The notes under the pieces were generated by a model that was not told the DNA's origin, did not search any database, and was given only the letters and a program-made list of their open reading frames with translations. From Streptomyces paradoxus (GTDB lineage Bacteria > Actinomycetota > Actinomycetes > Streptomycetales > Streptomycetaceae): a stretch of DNA of 64,000 nt. This document shows, one piece after another, positions 43,228 through 52,879 of the stretch; within the stretch, counting starts at the first letter, position 1; every line of letters begins with the position of its first letter. Location: contig NZ_JACHGV010000002.1 of assembly GCF_014202475.1 (NCBI RefSeq), positions 705,102 through 769,101 on the forward strand, read 5' to 3'. Both the position numbers and the translations under genes were made by a program.

Positions 43228-43274
43228 TTGACTGGCAGAAACTTCCCGGATATTGGTGACCTCTTGGAAGTTTC
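43228..43274 (+). promoter_or_regulatory. Promoter with flanking operator of the GH3 gene
   Basis: TTGACT (43228-43233), a 17-base spacer and TATTGG (43251-43256) form a plausible sigma-70-type promoter. GAAACTTCC (43238-43246) and GGAAGTTTC (43266-43274) are perfect inverted 9-mers on either side of the -10 box. A repressor there would block transcription. The remainder of the 331-base gap (42985-43315) shows nothing gene-like. Confidence 0.6.
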
Positions 43275-43315
43275 CTTCAGCGGATCCGAGCGGATCACCT
43301 CCGGAAGGAGCGCAC

Positions 43316-45139
43316 GTGCACGACACCGGCACGGGAAACACGGCTCAGCCCTCCAGACGTACCCTCCTCGCCGCATCGGCCGGCGTCACCGCCGCCCTCG
43401 CGGCCGCCGGGCCCGCGCGCGCCGCCGCCCCGGACGACAGCCGACTGCGCGCCCTCGTCTCCCGCATGACGCTGCCGGAGAAGGTCGGCCAGCTCTTCGT
43501 CATGCGGGTCTACGGCCACTCCGCCACCGCCCCCGACCAGGCCGACATCGACGCCAACCTCAAGGAGATCGGGGTCCGTACGGCCGCCGAGCTGGTCGCG
43601 AAGTACCGGGTCGGCGGCATCATCTACTTCGCCTGGGCGCACAACACCCGCGAGCCGCACCAGATCGCCGATCTGTCCAACGGCATCCAGAAGGCCTCCC
43701 TGGAGCTGCCGCGCGGGCTGCCCGTACTCATCTCCACCGACCAGGAGCACGGGATCGTCGCCCGGGTGGGCGAGCCCGCCACGCTCTTCCCGGGTGCCAT
43801 GGCCGTGGGCGCGGGCGGGTCGCGGTCCGACGCGCGCACCCTCGGCCGGATCGCGGGCGCCGAGCTGCGGGCGATGGGGATCCGGCAGGACTACTCCCCC
43901 GTGGCCGACGTGAACGTCAACCCGGCCAACCCGGTCATCGGCGTACGGTCCTTCGGTGCCGATCCGCGGGCCGTGTCCGCGCTGGTGGCCGCCGAGGTCG
44001 CCGGGTACCAGGGCTCCGGGGTCGCCGCGACCGCCAAGCACTTCCCCGGGCACGGCGACACCAACGTCGACAGCCACACCGGCTTCCCCACCATCACGCA
44101 CAGCCGGGAGCTGTGGGAGAGGCTGGACGCCCCGCCGTTCCGGGCCGCGATCGCCGCGGGCATCGACTCGATCATGACGGCCCATCTGATGGTCCCGGCC
44201 CTCGACGACTCCGGCGACCCGGCCACCCTCTCCCGCCCCATCCTCACCGGCATCCTGCGCGAACGCCTCGGCTACGACGGGGTCGTGGTCACCGACTCCC
44301 TCGGCATGGAGGGCGTACGCACCAAGTACGGCGACGACCGGGTGCCGGTGCTCGCGCTGAAGGCGGGCGTGGACCAGCTCCTCAACCCGCCCGATCTGGA
44401 CCTGGCCTGGAACGCCGTCCTGACCGCCGTGCGCGAGGGCGAACTCACCGAGGCCCGGCTCGACGAATCGATCCTGCGGGTGCTGCGGCTGAAGTCCAGG
44501 CTGGGGCTGTTCCGTTCCCCGTACGTCAGTCAGGCCGGGGTGGACCGGACCGTGGGCACCCGGGCGCATCTGGCGGCGGCCGGCCGGATCGCCGAGCGGA
44601 CGACGACGCTGCTCGTCAACGAGGGGCGGCTGCTGCCGCTGTCACGGCGCCGGTATCCCAGGGTGCTGGTGGTCGGGGCGGACCCGGCCTCGCCGTCCGG
44701 CACGACGGGACCGCCCACCGGCGTGCTCGCGGGCGCGCTGAACGAGCTGGGCTTCACGGCCACGGCCCTGTCGACCGGCACCGCCCCCTCCGCGGCGACC
44801 ATCGCGAAGGCGGTCGCGGCGGCGCGGGACGTGGACGCGGTGGTGGCCGCCACGTACAACGTCACGGCGAGCAGCAGCCAGAGGGCGCTGGTCCAGCAGC
44901 TCGTGGCGGCCGGGAAACCGGTCGTGGCGGTGGCGGTCCGCAACCCGTACGACGTGGCCCAGCTGCCCTCCGTACCGGCCTGTCTGGCCGCCTACTCCTG
45001 GACCGACGTCGAACTGCGGGCCGCCGCACGGGTGATCGCCGGGCGGGTGAAACCGCGCGGGAGGCTGCCGGTGGCGGTGCAGCGGGCGGATGATCCGGAG
45101 CAGGTGCTGTACCCGATCGGCTACGGGCTGTCGTACTAG
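43316..45139 (+). CDS. Tat-exported glycoside hydrolase family 3 (beta-N-acetylglucosaminidase/beta-glucosidase type)
   Basis: A 607-residue GH3 enzyme. The N-terminus PSRRTLLAASAG is a twin-arginine signal, cleaved after about ARAA. The NagZ-type motif KHFPGHGDTNVDSH (241-254) includes the acid/base dyad D252/H254, and the nucleophile is D327 (VVTDSLGM). The dyad points to N-acetylglucosaminidase or phosphorylase-like action rather than plain beta-glucosidase. A C-terminal (alpha/beta) GH3 sandwich is present (about 410-600). The GTG at 43316 follows GGAAGGAG by 5 bases. It probably releases GlcNAc from chitin or peptidoglycan fragments outside the cell. Confidence 0.92.
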   Translation: MHDTGTGNTAQPSRRTLLAASAGVTAALAAAGPARAAAPDDSRLRALVSRMTLPEKVGQLFVMRVYGHSATAPDQADIDANLKEIGVRTAAELVAKYRVGGIIYFAWAHNTREPHQIADLSNGIQKASLELPRGLPVLISTDQEHGIVARVGEPATLFPGAMAVGAGGSRSDARTLGRIAGAELRAMGIRQDYSPVADVNVNPANPVIGVRSFGADPRAVSALVAAEVAGYQGSGVAATAKHFPGHGDTNVDSHTGFPTITHSRELWERLDAPPFRAAIAAGIDSIMTAHLMVPALDDSGDPATLSRPILTGILRERLGYDGVVVTDSLGMEGVRTKYGDDRVPVLALKAGVDQLLNPPDLDLAWNAVLTAVREGELTEARLDESILRVLRLKSRLGLFRSPYVSQAGVDRTVGTRAHLAAAGRIAERTTTLLVNEGRLLPLSRRRYPRVLVVGADPASPSGTTGPPTGVLAGALNELGFTATALSTGTAPSAATIAKAVAAARDVDAVVAATYNVTASSSQRALVQQLVAAGKPVVAVAVRNPYDVAQLPSVPACLAAYSWTDVELRAAARVIAGRVKPRGRLPVAVQRADDPEQVLYPIGYGLSY

Positions 45140-45252
45140 ACGTACGCCACAGCCCGGGCGCACCACCCCCAAGGTGCGCAAACCGCCCCATGTGCCTGGC
45201 GTGCGCCCGCAACGGCGGGTCACGCTGGGCGAGCACACTCGGGGGGTCGGCG

Positions 45253-45918
45253 ATGCGTGAGAGAAGTTCCGTGGGGGTGGTCTGTGGCCTGGTGGCGCTG
45301 CTCGGCACGCTGCTGACCGGCTGCCAGAGCCCGTCGGGCGGCGTGGCGGAGGACGGCCGGCTGGGCGATCCCGCGACCGGCAGGACCGGGAAGACCGCCA
45401 CGGCGTCACCGGTCCCGACCCGGCCCTCCGGGTACGGGGCGGTGTTCCTCGCGGTCGGCGAGTGCAGTTCGTTCGGTACGACCAGCTTCACCGAGGTGCC
45501 GTGCTCCGGGGAGCGGGCGGCGGCCCGGGTGGTGGCACGGCACGACGGCACGGTCCGGGACGGGCCGCGCTGCCCGGCGACCACCGACTTCGTGCTGCAC
45601 ATCAGCGAGCAGCGGCCCGCGTCCGACGAGGACGGCGACGGGGCGGTGCCGCAGGGCTACGCCTGCATGCGCAACCTCCAGCCGCCGCACCCCGGCGACC
45701 CGGGCGGCGGGGGCGGGCCGCGCACGATCGTCGGCGACTGCGTCTACGGTTCCGGCAACGGGCAGGTCCGCGAGACCGCCTGCGACGGCGAGGGCGAGCG
45801 GAAGCCGCAGTACAAGGTGACCCAGGCGGTCACCGAGCGGTCCGACTGCCCCGGCCCGACCGCCCTGTACGTCCGGCTGGGCGGGAAACGGCCCGTGGGG
45901 TGCGCTCGGCCGCTGTGA
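45253..45918 (+). CDS. Putative lipoprotein, Cys-rich
   Basis: A 221-residue protein with signal peptide and lipobox LLTGC (Cys near 24). The mature part is Pro/Gly-rich, with about eight Cys residues that could form disulfides, and contains a repeated theme: GECSSFGT...VPCSG and GDCVYGSG...TACDGEG. The second half seems to duplicate the first, each ending in a Cys-Pro segment (PRCPATTDFVLHI; SDCPGPTALYVRL). No named family recognised. It lies just after the GH3 gene but with its own start region. Confidence 0.7.
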   Translation: MRERSSVGVVCGLVALLGTLLTGCQSPSGGVAEDGRLGDPATGRTGKTATASPVPTRPSGYGAVFLAVGECSSFGTTSFTEVPCSGERAAARVVARHDGTVRDGPRCPATTDFVLHISEQRPASDEDGDGAVPQGYACMRNLQPPHPGDPGGGGGPRTIVGDCVYGSGNGQVRETACDGEGERKPQYKVTQAVTERSDCPGPTALYVRLGGKRPVGCARPL

Positions 45919-45940
45919 GCGACGCCCGCCCTCGCCCGCG

Positions 45941-46486
45941 TCAACGCATCAGCCCCCTGCGTGACAGTCGTCGCCGGGCCTCGGCCATCTGGTCACGCAC
46001 GTGCTCGGGGGGCAGCTCTGCCGCCAGCCGGGCCAGTTCTTCGAAGGTCGACAGATAGGTTCCGCTGCTGCCCTCGCCCCGCAGCTCCCTCTCCCGCTCC
46101 ACGAACGGCCGGACGGCCTTCCAGACCGAGACGATCCGGGTGCGCAGGACCGTGACCAGCAGGGTCTGGTCGAGCAGACCGAAGACGGCGAGGTTGGCGA
46201 ACGACTGGTAGTAGTAAACGACGCTGCAGAAGGCCGTCTTGGCCTCGGCCGGTAACCCGCGCACTCCGTTCTCCGGGTCCTGCTCGGCTCCCAGGCGGTG
46301 GCACACGTAGTCGTGCTGCTCGTGGAACTCCGCGGACCGGAACTCCCTGAGCAGGTCGATCAGCACCGATATGTGGTTGGCGTGCTTCGCGGTGCGGGCC
46401 TGCCGTGCGCTGAACACGATGGAGGTCACCACTGCGACGACGGCGATGGCCGTGGTCACGACGTTGAAGACGACAGAACTGTCCAT
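45941..46486 (-). CDS. Membrane-anchored hypothetical protein (DUF4760-like)
   Basis: A 181-residue protein with one N-terminal helix (about 8-28, FNVVTTAIAVVAVVTSIVF) followed by a cytoplasmic, helix-rich region: RQARTAKHANHISVLIDLLREFRSAEF and YYYQSFANLAVFGLLD. This layout occurs in DUF4760 proteins of unknown role. A GTG eight codons earlier (46510) is an alternative start; neither has a good ribosome site. It is convergent with the lipoprotein gene. Confidence 0.65.
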   Translation of the reverse strand: MDSSVVFNVVTTAIAVVAVVTSIVFSARQARTAKHANHISVLIDLLREFRSAEFHEQHDYVCHRLGAEQDPENGVRGLPAEAKTAFCSVVYYYQSFANLAVFGLLDQTLLVTVLRTRIVSVWKAVRPFVERERELRGEGSSGTYLSTFEELARLAAELPPEHVRDQMAEARRRLSRRGLMR

Positions 46487-46531
46487 CCGGTCACCGTACG
46501 GAGCATTCACCGCGAGCGCAGGGACATGCGA

Positions 46532-46563
46532 ACCGCCCCTCGGCCCGGAGGCCGGGGGGCGGT
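46532..46563 (-). terminator. Terminator of the S37 peptidase gene
   Basis: ACCGCCCC (46532-46539) pairs with GGGGCGGT (46556-46563) and, inside, CGGCC (46541-46545) with GGCCG (46550-46554), giving a near-continuous 14-bp stem 18 bases past the peptidase stop. Confidence 0.7.
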
Positions 46564-46580
46564 CGAGTGCGCGCCTTCGG

Positions 46581-48008
46581 TTACGGACGCAGCGTCATCT
46601 CACGCTGGGTGTCCCGCTTGTCGAGCTTGGCGTCGAACTTCGCCAGCGGCTTCGCCGCCTGCGGGTCCGCCTGGACCGCGGCGGGGGCGACACCGGCCCA
46701 GTCGAGGATGCGGGCGGTGGCGAGGGCCTTCTGCTCGGGCACGAGGCCCGCGACGTTGGCTCCGTGGTTCATGCCGGGGGCGGTCATGACGTAGGAGTCC
46801 TTCGCGCCCTTGCCGACGCGGAAGGGCTCCGCGCCCCACGGGTCGTTCTGGCCGTAGACGAACAGCATCTGCCGGGCGTTGTGGCGGACCCAGGTGTCGA
46901 TGTCCCGCATCGCCTGCGGCTGGAACTTCATGGGGATGTCCCGCGGGACGAAGTTGCGCGGCGGCTGGTAGCCGTAGCGGATGTACTGCTTCTCGATGTG
47001 CGGGAAGCCGATCGTCGGCGCGCCGAGCTGGGTGCCGGCCTGGTAGTAGTACGGCGTGTAGTTCGACAGGCCCTGGTCGGCGTAGGCGGAGAAGCCGGAG
47101 ATCGTGTCGACGGAGTCCCAGATCTGGTCGTCGGTGGCGTTCTTGGCGTCGGCCGGGATCTGGTCGCAGTCGGACAGCAGGCTGTACTGCCAGAAGCCCC
47201 ACACGTAGTCGAGGACGGTCGCCTCGTAGGCCTTGTCCAGGCTTCCGATGGTGTTGAAGGTGAGGCCGTTGTCCTGGGCGAAGGCCGCGTACTTCTTCTC
47301 CAGCGGTTCGCGGCGCACCAGCGCCTCGCGCTGCACGCCGTTCAGCCGGTCGCGGCACTCCTTGGTGCCGACTCCGGCGAAGAAGCGGTCGTAGGCCGAG
47401 TCCTCCTTGTTCACCACGTCGTTGGGGGCGACGTAGGCGACGACGCCGTCCATGTCCCGCGGGTAGAAGCGCTCGTAGTAGGTGGCGGTCATGCCGCCCT
47501 TGGAGCCGCCCGTGGAGATCCACTTCTTGCCGTAGATGCCCTTGAGGGCCTTGAAGACGCGGTGCTGGTCGCTGGCGGCCTGCCAGATGTCCAGCTTCGA
47601 CCAGTCGGCCGGGGCGGGCCGGGACGGGGTGAAGAAGCGGTACTCCAGGGACACCTGGTTGCCGTCCACGATCTGGGTCGGCTCGCTGCGGCGGGGCGTG
47701 GTGGAGACGTTGTAGCCGCTGGTGAAGAACACCGTCGGGCGCGAGACGTCCTTGTGCAGCACGGTGATGCGCTGCTGGAACGTGCCCTTCGACGGCTTGC
47801 GGTGGTCGACCGGCTGCGTGTAGTTCAGGACGAAGAAGCGGTAGCCGGTGTACGGCTTCTCCTCGACCAGGCTCATGCCCGGTATGGAGAGCAGCCTCTC
47901 CTTGATGTCGGTGGTGCCGGCGGCGTCGGCGGCGGTGGCCGCTCCCGCCGTGCCCAGTGTGCCTATGAGCACCGTGAGCGCCAGCAGCCATCTGAGCGCC
48001 TTGCGCAT
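46581..48008 (-). CDS. Secreted S37-family (PS-10) serine peptidase
   Basis: A 475-residue secreted peptidase. The signal peptide is residues 1-28. The nucleophile motif is STGGSKGGMTA with S169; the acid is probably in YGQNDPWGAEPF and the His in APGMNHGANV. This is the S37 tripeptidyl-aminopeptidase family of Streptomyces, which trims tripeptides from exported or external proteins. The start is ATG 48008 behind GGGGAG (5 bases); a GTG two codons earlier is possible. A hairpin terminates it. Confidence 0.9.
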   Translation of the reverse strand: MRKALRWLLALTVLIGTLGTAGAATAADAAGTTDIKERLLSIPGMSLVEEKPYTGYRFFVLNYTQPVDHRKPSKGTFQQRITVLHKDVSRPTVFFTSGYNVSTTPRRSEPTQIVDGNQVSLEYRFFTPSRPAPADWSKLDIWQAASDQHRVFKALKGIYGKKWISTGGSKGGMTATYYERFYPRDMDGVVAYVAPNDVVNKEDSAYDRFFAGVGTKECRDRLNGVQREALVRREPLEKKYAAFAQDNGLTFNTIGSLDKAYEATVLDYVWGFWQYSLLSDCDQIPADAKNATDDQIWDSVDTISGFSAYADQGLSNYTPYYYQAGTQLGAPTIGFPHIEKQYIRYGYQPPRNFVPRDIPMKFQPQAMRDIDTWVRHNARQMLFVYGQNDPWGAEPFRVGKGAKDSYVMTAPGMNHGANVAGLVPEQKALATARILDWAGVAPAAVQADPQAAKPLAKFDAKLDKRDTQREMTLRP

Positions 48009-48122
48009 GCGCACTCCCCTGTGAGACAGATGTGCGCCGGAAGCTAGCGGACCAACTCACCGGAGCACCAGGGGACATAGGGAAAACCCTGTGCGCGGGG
48101 GCGTGTTACGGGGGGCGCGGCG

Positions 48123-48512
48123 TCAGCAGAGGATCCAGCCGGATGTGAACTTCCCCCGGCCTACCTGACCCTTGAGCCAGACGCAGCGGCGCCCGGCGTG
48201 CACGGTCACCGGGCCCGCGTGATGGACGTACTTGCCCTCGTCGACGACCGGCCGGTTGCCGCGCGCCTGCACACTCACCGACATCTTGCGCTTCACGCCG
48301 GGCTTCTTGGTGAGGGTCACGGCGCAGACGTAACCGCCGCGCTTGTAGACGAGCACGGTCCCGGTGGAGAACGGCAGGGTGCGGACCTTGCGGCCGGAAC
48401 AGTACGCGGAGGCGGCCTGCGCCTCCCCCGGCGCGGCGACGGCGAGCAGCCCGGAGGCGGTCAGCACGGCCAGTCCGAGCGCGAGCCGCCGGCGTATCGC
48501 TCCACTGTGCAC
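48123..48512 (-). CDS. Small secreted Cys-containing protein
   Basis: A 129-residue protein with a signal peptide (about 1-33, ending EAQA) and a mature domain of about 95 residues rich in beta strands. Four Cys (C38, C63, C109, C129; the last is the final residue) probably form two disulfides. No family recognised. The GTG at 48512 follows GAGGA by 5-6 bases. It lies 114 bases upstream of the S37 peptidase on the same strand but probably with a separate transcript. It could be an inhibitor or surface protein. Confidence 0.7.
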   Translation of the reverse strand: MHSGAIRRRLALGLAVLTASGLLAVAAPGEAQAASAYCSGRKVRTLPFSTGTVLVYKRGGYVCAVTLTKKPGVKRKMSVSVQARGNRPVVDEGKYVHHAGPVTVHAGRRCVWLKGQVGRGKFTSGWILC

Positions 48513-48624
48513 TGTCGTCCTCCCGTACCGCGCCGTCCGCGACCATCGGCGTACGCCAGTACGGACGCATGACGTATGTCGGATGGTTGCACGAGCGTTA
48601 CGAAAACGCCCTCGGGCGGCTCCG

Positions 48625-51600
48625 TCAGCGGGACGCGCCGACCGGCTCCTCCGGCTCGGCGGCGCCGATGAACGTCCGCCACAGCTGCGCGTACCGGCCG
48701 CCGCGGGCGAGCAGCTCCTCGTGCGTGCCGTCCTCGGCGACCCGGCCGTGGTCCATGACGACGACCCGGTCGGCGCGGGCGGCGGTGGTGAGGCGGTGGG
48801 CGACGACGAGGGTGGTGCGGCGGCCTGCCAGGCGGTCGGTGGCCTGGTTGACCTGGGCCTCCGTGGCCAGGTCCAGCGCGGCCGTCGCCTCGTCGAGCAG
48901 CAGGACGTCCGGGTCGACCAGCTCGGCGCGGGCCAGCGCGATCAGCTGGCGCTGCCCGGCGGACAGGTTGCGGCCCCGCTCGGCGACCTCGTGGAGGTAG
49001 CCGCCCTCCAGGGTGGCGATCATGTCGTGCGCGCCGACCGCGCGGGCCGCCGCCTCCACCTCGGCGTCGGTGGCGTCGGGGCGGCCGTAGGCGATGGCGT
49101 CGCGGACGGTGCCCTGGAAGAGGTACGCCTCCTGCGGGACGACCCCCAGACGGTGCCGGTACGAGGTGAGGTCCAGGGCCCGCAGATCGGTGCCGTCGAC
49201 GGTGACCCGGCCGCCGGTCGGGTCGTAGAAGCGGGCCACGAGCTTGACGAGGGTCGACTTGCCCGCGCCGGTCTCGCCGACGAAGGCGACGGTCTGCCCG
49301 GCCGGGATGCGCAGGTCGACTCCGCCCAGGGCCTCTTCGCCGTCGCCGTAGGCGAAGTGCACGTCCTCGAAGGCGATGTCGCCGCGCAGCGACAGCACCT
49401 CCAGGGGTTCGTCGGCGGACTTCGTCGACGTCGGCTCCCTCAGCAGCTCCTGGATGCGGCCGAGCGACACGGTCGCCTGCTGGTAGCCGTCGAAGACCTG
49501 GGAGAGCTGCTGCACGGGCGCGAAGAACAGGTCGATGTAGAGCAGGTACGCCACCAGCGAGCCGATGGCCAGCGTCCCGTCGTCGACCCGGGCCCCGCCC
49601 ACGATCAGCACGGCCGCCGCGGCCACCGACGACAGGAACTGCACGAACGGGAAGTACACGGAGATCAGCCACTGGCCCCGGATGCGGGCCTCACGGTAGT
49701 CGGCGCTGCGTCCGGCGAACCGCCGCTCGCCGTCCCGCTCGCGCCGGAACGCCTGCACGATCCGCAGCCCGGACACCGACTCCTGCAGGTCGGCGTTGAC
49801 CACCGACACGCGTTCGCGGGCCAGCTCGTAGGCCTTCACGCTCGCGCGGCGGAAGAAGAACGTGGCGATGATCAGCGGCGGCAGCGTGGCGAAGACGACC
49901 AGCGCCAGCTCCACGTCGATGACCAGCAGGGCGACCATGATGCCGAAGAAGGTGACGCCCGAGACGAAGGCCGTGACCAGGCCCGTCTGGAGGAACGTCG
50001 ACAGCGCGTCGACGTCGGTCGTCATCCGGGTCATGATCCGGCCGGTCAGCTCACGCTCGTAGTAGTCGAGCCCGAGGCGCTGGAGCTGGGAGAAGATCTT
50101 CAGCCGGAGCGAGTACAGCACCCGCTCGCCGGTCCGCCCGGTCATCCGGATCTCACCGATCTGGGCCGCCCACTGCACGGCCACCGTCAGCAGTCCCAGC
50201 AGGGCCGCCGCCCACACGGCGCCGAGCGCGGCCTGGGTGACGCCGGAGTCGATGCCGTGCCGGATCAGCACGGGCAGCAGCAGGCCCATCCCCGCGTCGG
50301 TGGCGACCAGGGCGAGGCTGACCAGCAGCGGCAGCCCGAAGCCGCGCAGCAGCCGGCGCAGGCCATAGGAGGACTCGGGCCGGACGGCCTTCGACTCGTC
50401 GATGTCCGGGACGTCGGTCGCCGGGGGCAGCGCCTCGACCTGGGCGAGCAGCTCGGGGGTCGCGGGGCTCTCGGCGAGGGCGGTGTCCTTGCGCTCGCGG
50501 TCGCCGGTCCACAGCCGGGGGGTGACCCCGCGCTCGGCGTCGAACTCGGCGTCCAGCTCGTCCCGGACGGAGGTGTCCTCCCGGGGACAGGCCGGCTGGG
50601 CGTGGCCCGGGGAGACCGCGCCCAGCTCGTCCGGGTCGGTGAGCAGGCGCCGGTAGAGGGCGGACCGCTCCTGGAGCTCGTCGTGGGTGCCGATGTCGGC
50701 GAGGCGGCCGCCGTCCAGGACGGCGATGCGGTCGGCGAGGTTCAGGGTGGAGCGGCGGTGGGCGATCAGCAGGGTCGTGCGGCCCCGCATGACCCCCTTC
50801 AGCGCCTCGTGGATCTCGTGCTCCACGCGGGCGTCCACGGCGGAGGTGGCGTCGTCCAGGACCAGCAGGCGCGGGTCGCTGAGGATGGCGCGGGCGAGGG
50901 CGACGCGCTGGCGCTGGCCGCCGGAGAGGGTGAGGCCGTGCTCGCCGACGGTGGTGTCGTAGCCCTCGGGCAGCTCGGCGATGAACCGGTCCGCCTGGGC
51001 GGCGCGGGCGGCCTTCTCGATCTCCTCCTGGGTGGCGTCCGGGCGGCCGTAGGCGATGTTGTTGCGGACGGTGTCGGAGAAGAGGAACGAGTCCTCGGGG
51101 ACGAGGCCGATCGCGGCGCGCAGCGACTCGGTGGTCAGCTCGCGCACGTCGTGGCCCCCGACCAGGACGGCCCCGCGGGTGACGTCGTAGAAGCGCGGCA
51201 GGAGCAGGGAGACGGTGGACTTGCCGGAGCCGGAGGAGCCGACGACGGCGAGGGTCTCGCCGGGGCGGATCTCGAAGGACAGCCCGTCGAGGACGCTGCC
51301 GGGCGCGCCGGGGGCGTCGTCGTAGCCGAAGGAGACGTCGTCGAACTCGACCGTCGCGGGGGCGTCGGCGGGCAGGTCCTTGTGGCCGTCCTCGATCGAC
51401 GGCTCGGTGTCGATCAGCTCCAGGACGCGCTCGGTACCGGCGCGGGCCTGCTGGCCGACGGTGAGCACCACGGCGAGCATGCGGACCGGGCCGACCAGCT
51501 GGGCGAGGTAGGTGGAGAAGGCGACGAACGTGCCGAGCGTGATGTGCCCGCGCACCGCCAGCCAGCCGCCGAGGGCCAGCATCGCAACCTGGCCGAGCGC

Positions 51601-52371
51601 GGGGACGGCCTGCAGGGCCGGGGTGTAGACCGAGTTCAGGCGGATGGTGCGCAGGCGGCCCGCGAACAGCCGCCGGCCGACCGCCCGGAGCTTGCCGGTC
51701 TCCTGCTCCTCCTGCCCGAAGCCCTTGACCACGCGCACGCCGCTGACGGCGCCGTCGACCACGCCCGCGACGGCGGCGGCCTGGGCCTGCGCGTACCACG
51801 TGGAGGGGTGCAGCCGGGTGCGGCTGCGCTTGGCGATCCACCAGATGGCGGGGGCCACCGCCAGCGCGACCAGGGTCAGCGGCACGGACAGCCAGGCCAT
51901 GATCACCAGGGAGATCAGGAAGAGCATGAAGTTCCCGATGGTCATCGGGAGCATGAAGAGCAGGCCCTGGATGAGCTGGAGGTCACTGGTGGCGCGGCCC
52001 ACGACCTGGCCGGTGGACAGCTCGTCCTGACGGCGGCCGTCAAGCCGGGCGATCGTGCCGTACATCTCCGTCCGCAGGTCGTGCTGGACGTCGAGGGCGA
52101 GGCGTCCGCCGTAGTAGCGGCGGACGTAGGTGAGGACGTAGACGGCCAGGGCGGCGGCGACGAGGAGGCCGGCCCAGGTGGTCATGTCCCTGGTGTGGTC
52201 GGTGATGACGTCGTCGATGATCACCTTGGTGATCAGCGGGACGAGGGCCATGACGGCCATGCCGGCCAGGGAGGAGCCGAGGGCGAGTACGACGTCCTTC
52301 GGGTGGCGCCACGCATAGGCCCACAGTCGCCGTGCCCATCCCCGTGTCGGTGTCACACCGGTGCCTTCCAT
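48625..52371 (-). CDS. Double-module ABC exporter (TMD-NBD-TMD-NBD fusion)
   Basis: A protein of about 1248 residues with two full half-transporters in one chain. Module 1 has six helices, then Walker [10 protein letters not shown], signature LSGGQRQ and Walker [13 protein letters not shown]; the Asp in place of the catalytic Glu after Walker B is a common asymmetry. Module 2 has its own membrane part, GETGAGKST, a signature reading LSAGQRQ and [12 protein letters not shown] with the catalytic Glu. A charged linker of about 100 residues joins them. So module 2 is the hydrolytically competent site. Export of a drug, lipid or peptide is likely. Starts at 52410, 52371 or GTG 52356 (GGAAGG 7 bases before) are possible. 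Confidence 0.9.
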   Translation of the reverse strand: MEGTGVTPTRGWARRLWAYAWRHPKDVVLALGSSLAGMAVMALVPLITKVIIDDVITDHTRDMTTWAGLLVAAALAVYVLTYVRRYYGGRLALDVQHDLRTEMYGTIARLDGRRQDELSTGQVVGRATSDLQLIQGLLFMLPMTIGNFMLFLISLVIMAWLSVPLTLVALAVAPAIWWIAKRSRTRLHPSTWYAQAQAAAVAGVVDGAVSGVRVVKGFGQEEQETGKLRAVGRRLFAGRLRTIRLNSVYTPALQAVPALGQVAMLALGGWLAVRGHITLGTFVAFSTYLAQLVGPVRMLAVVLTVGQQARAGTERVLELIDTEPSIEDGHKDLPADAPATVEFDDVSFGYDDAPGAPGSVLDGLSFEIRPGETLAVVGSSGSGKSTVSLLLPRFYDVTRGAVLVGGHDVRELTTESLRAAIGLVPEDSFLFSDTVRNNIAYGRPDATQEEIEKAARAAQADRFIAELPEGYDTTVGEHGLTLSGGQRQRVALARAILSDPRLLVLDDATSAVDARVEHEIHEALKGVMRGRTTLLIAHRRSTLNLADRIAVLDGGRLADIGTHDELQERSALYRRLLTDPDELGAVSPGHAQPACPREDTSVRDELDAEFDAERGVTPRLWTGDRERKDTALAESPATPELLAQVEALPPATDVPDIDESKAVRPESSYGLRRLLRGFGLPLLVSLALVATDAGMGLLLPVLIRHGIDSGVTQAALGAVWAAALLGLLTVAVQWAAQIGEIRMTGRTGERVLYSLRLKIFSQLQRLGLDYYERELTGRIMTRMTTDVDALSTFLQTGLVTAFVSGVTFFGIMVALLVIDVELALVVFATLPPLIIATFFFRRASVKAYELARERVSVVNADLQESVSGLRIVQAFRRERDGERRFAGRSADYREARIRGQWLISVYFPFVQFLSSVAAAAVLIVGGARVDDGTLAIGSLVAYLLYIDLFFAPVQQLSQVFDGYQQATVSLGRIQELLREPTSTKSADEPLEVLSLRGDIAFEDVHFAYGDGEEALGGVDLRIPAGQTVAFVGETGAGKSTLVKLVARFYDPTGGRVTVDGTDLRALDLTSYRHRLGVVPQEAYLFQGTVRDAIAYGRPDATDAEVEAAARAVGAHDMIATLEGGYLHEVAERGRNLSAGQRQLIALARAELVDPDVLLLDEATAALDLATEAQVNQATDRLAGRRTTLVVAHRLTTAARADRVVVMDHGRVAEDGTHEELLARGGRYAQLWRTFIGAAEPEEPVGASR

Positions 52372-52497
52372 CCGTCCTGAGCTGCCGGAAGGCAACAACG
52401 CGCGACCCACCCGATTTCATCCCGCGGCGCGGGCTTCCCGACCGGGGAACGAGGAGCACCCGGCCGAGGACCCAGGACCGGGCTAGGGTCTGCCGTC

Positions 52498-52863
52498 ATG
52501 GTGCTCATACTCGCCCAGGTGTCGCGGCGGCCGCGCTTCGCGCGTACCGAGACCGTGGTGGCCCTGGCAGCCGCCCTGTGCTGGCGGCTGCTCGCCTTCG
52601 CGATGTACGCCGAGGGCTACGACCTGGACCCGAGCGCGCCGCGCCAGATGTCCGGGGACGCGGAGATCGCGCGCCTGGCCCTGCTCCTCGCGGTCTCGGT
52701 CGCGGTGACCTGGTCGCTGCGGCTGCTGCCCTGGCCGCCGCTGCGCACCGCGGTGGACGCACTCGCCGTCGTGCGTCTGGCCGCGGTGCTGATGCTGTCG
52801 GCCGTGATGGTGCTGGCCCTGCTCACCGGGGTCCGGGTGCCGCTGCTGGGCTGGGAGATGTGA
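52498..52863 (+). CDS. Small membrane protein
   Basis: A 121-residue protein with about three to four hydrophobic helices (about 20-38, 60-78, 85-112) and short basic loops. No family recognised. It is divergent from the ABC exporter, separated by 126 bases, and convergent with the next gene. The ATG at 52498 lacks a clear ribosome site and may be leaderless. Confidence 0.6.
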   Translation: MVLILAQVSRRPRFARTETVVALAAALCWRLLAFAMYAEGYDLDPSAPRQMSGDAEIARLALLLAVSVAVTWSLRLLPWPPLRTAVDALAVVRLAAVLMLSAVMVLALLTGVRVPLLGWEM

Positions 52864-52879
52864 TCACGCCTGGGTGGGG

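Noticed and set aside
48364..52380. A 1338-codon rightward open frame opposite the ABC exporter
   Set aside because: It is the mirror of a high-GC gene: no ribosome site, no domains, repetitive Arg/Gly/Ala/Val composition. The leftward frame has full ABC motifs.
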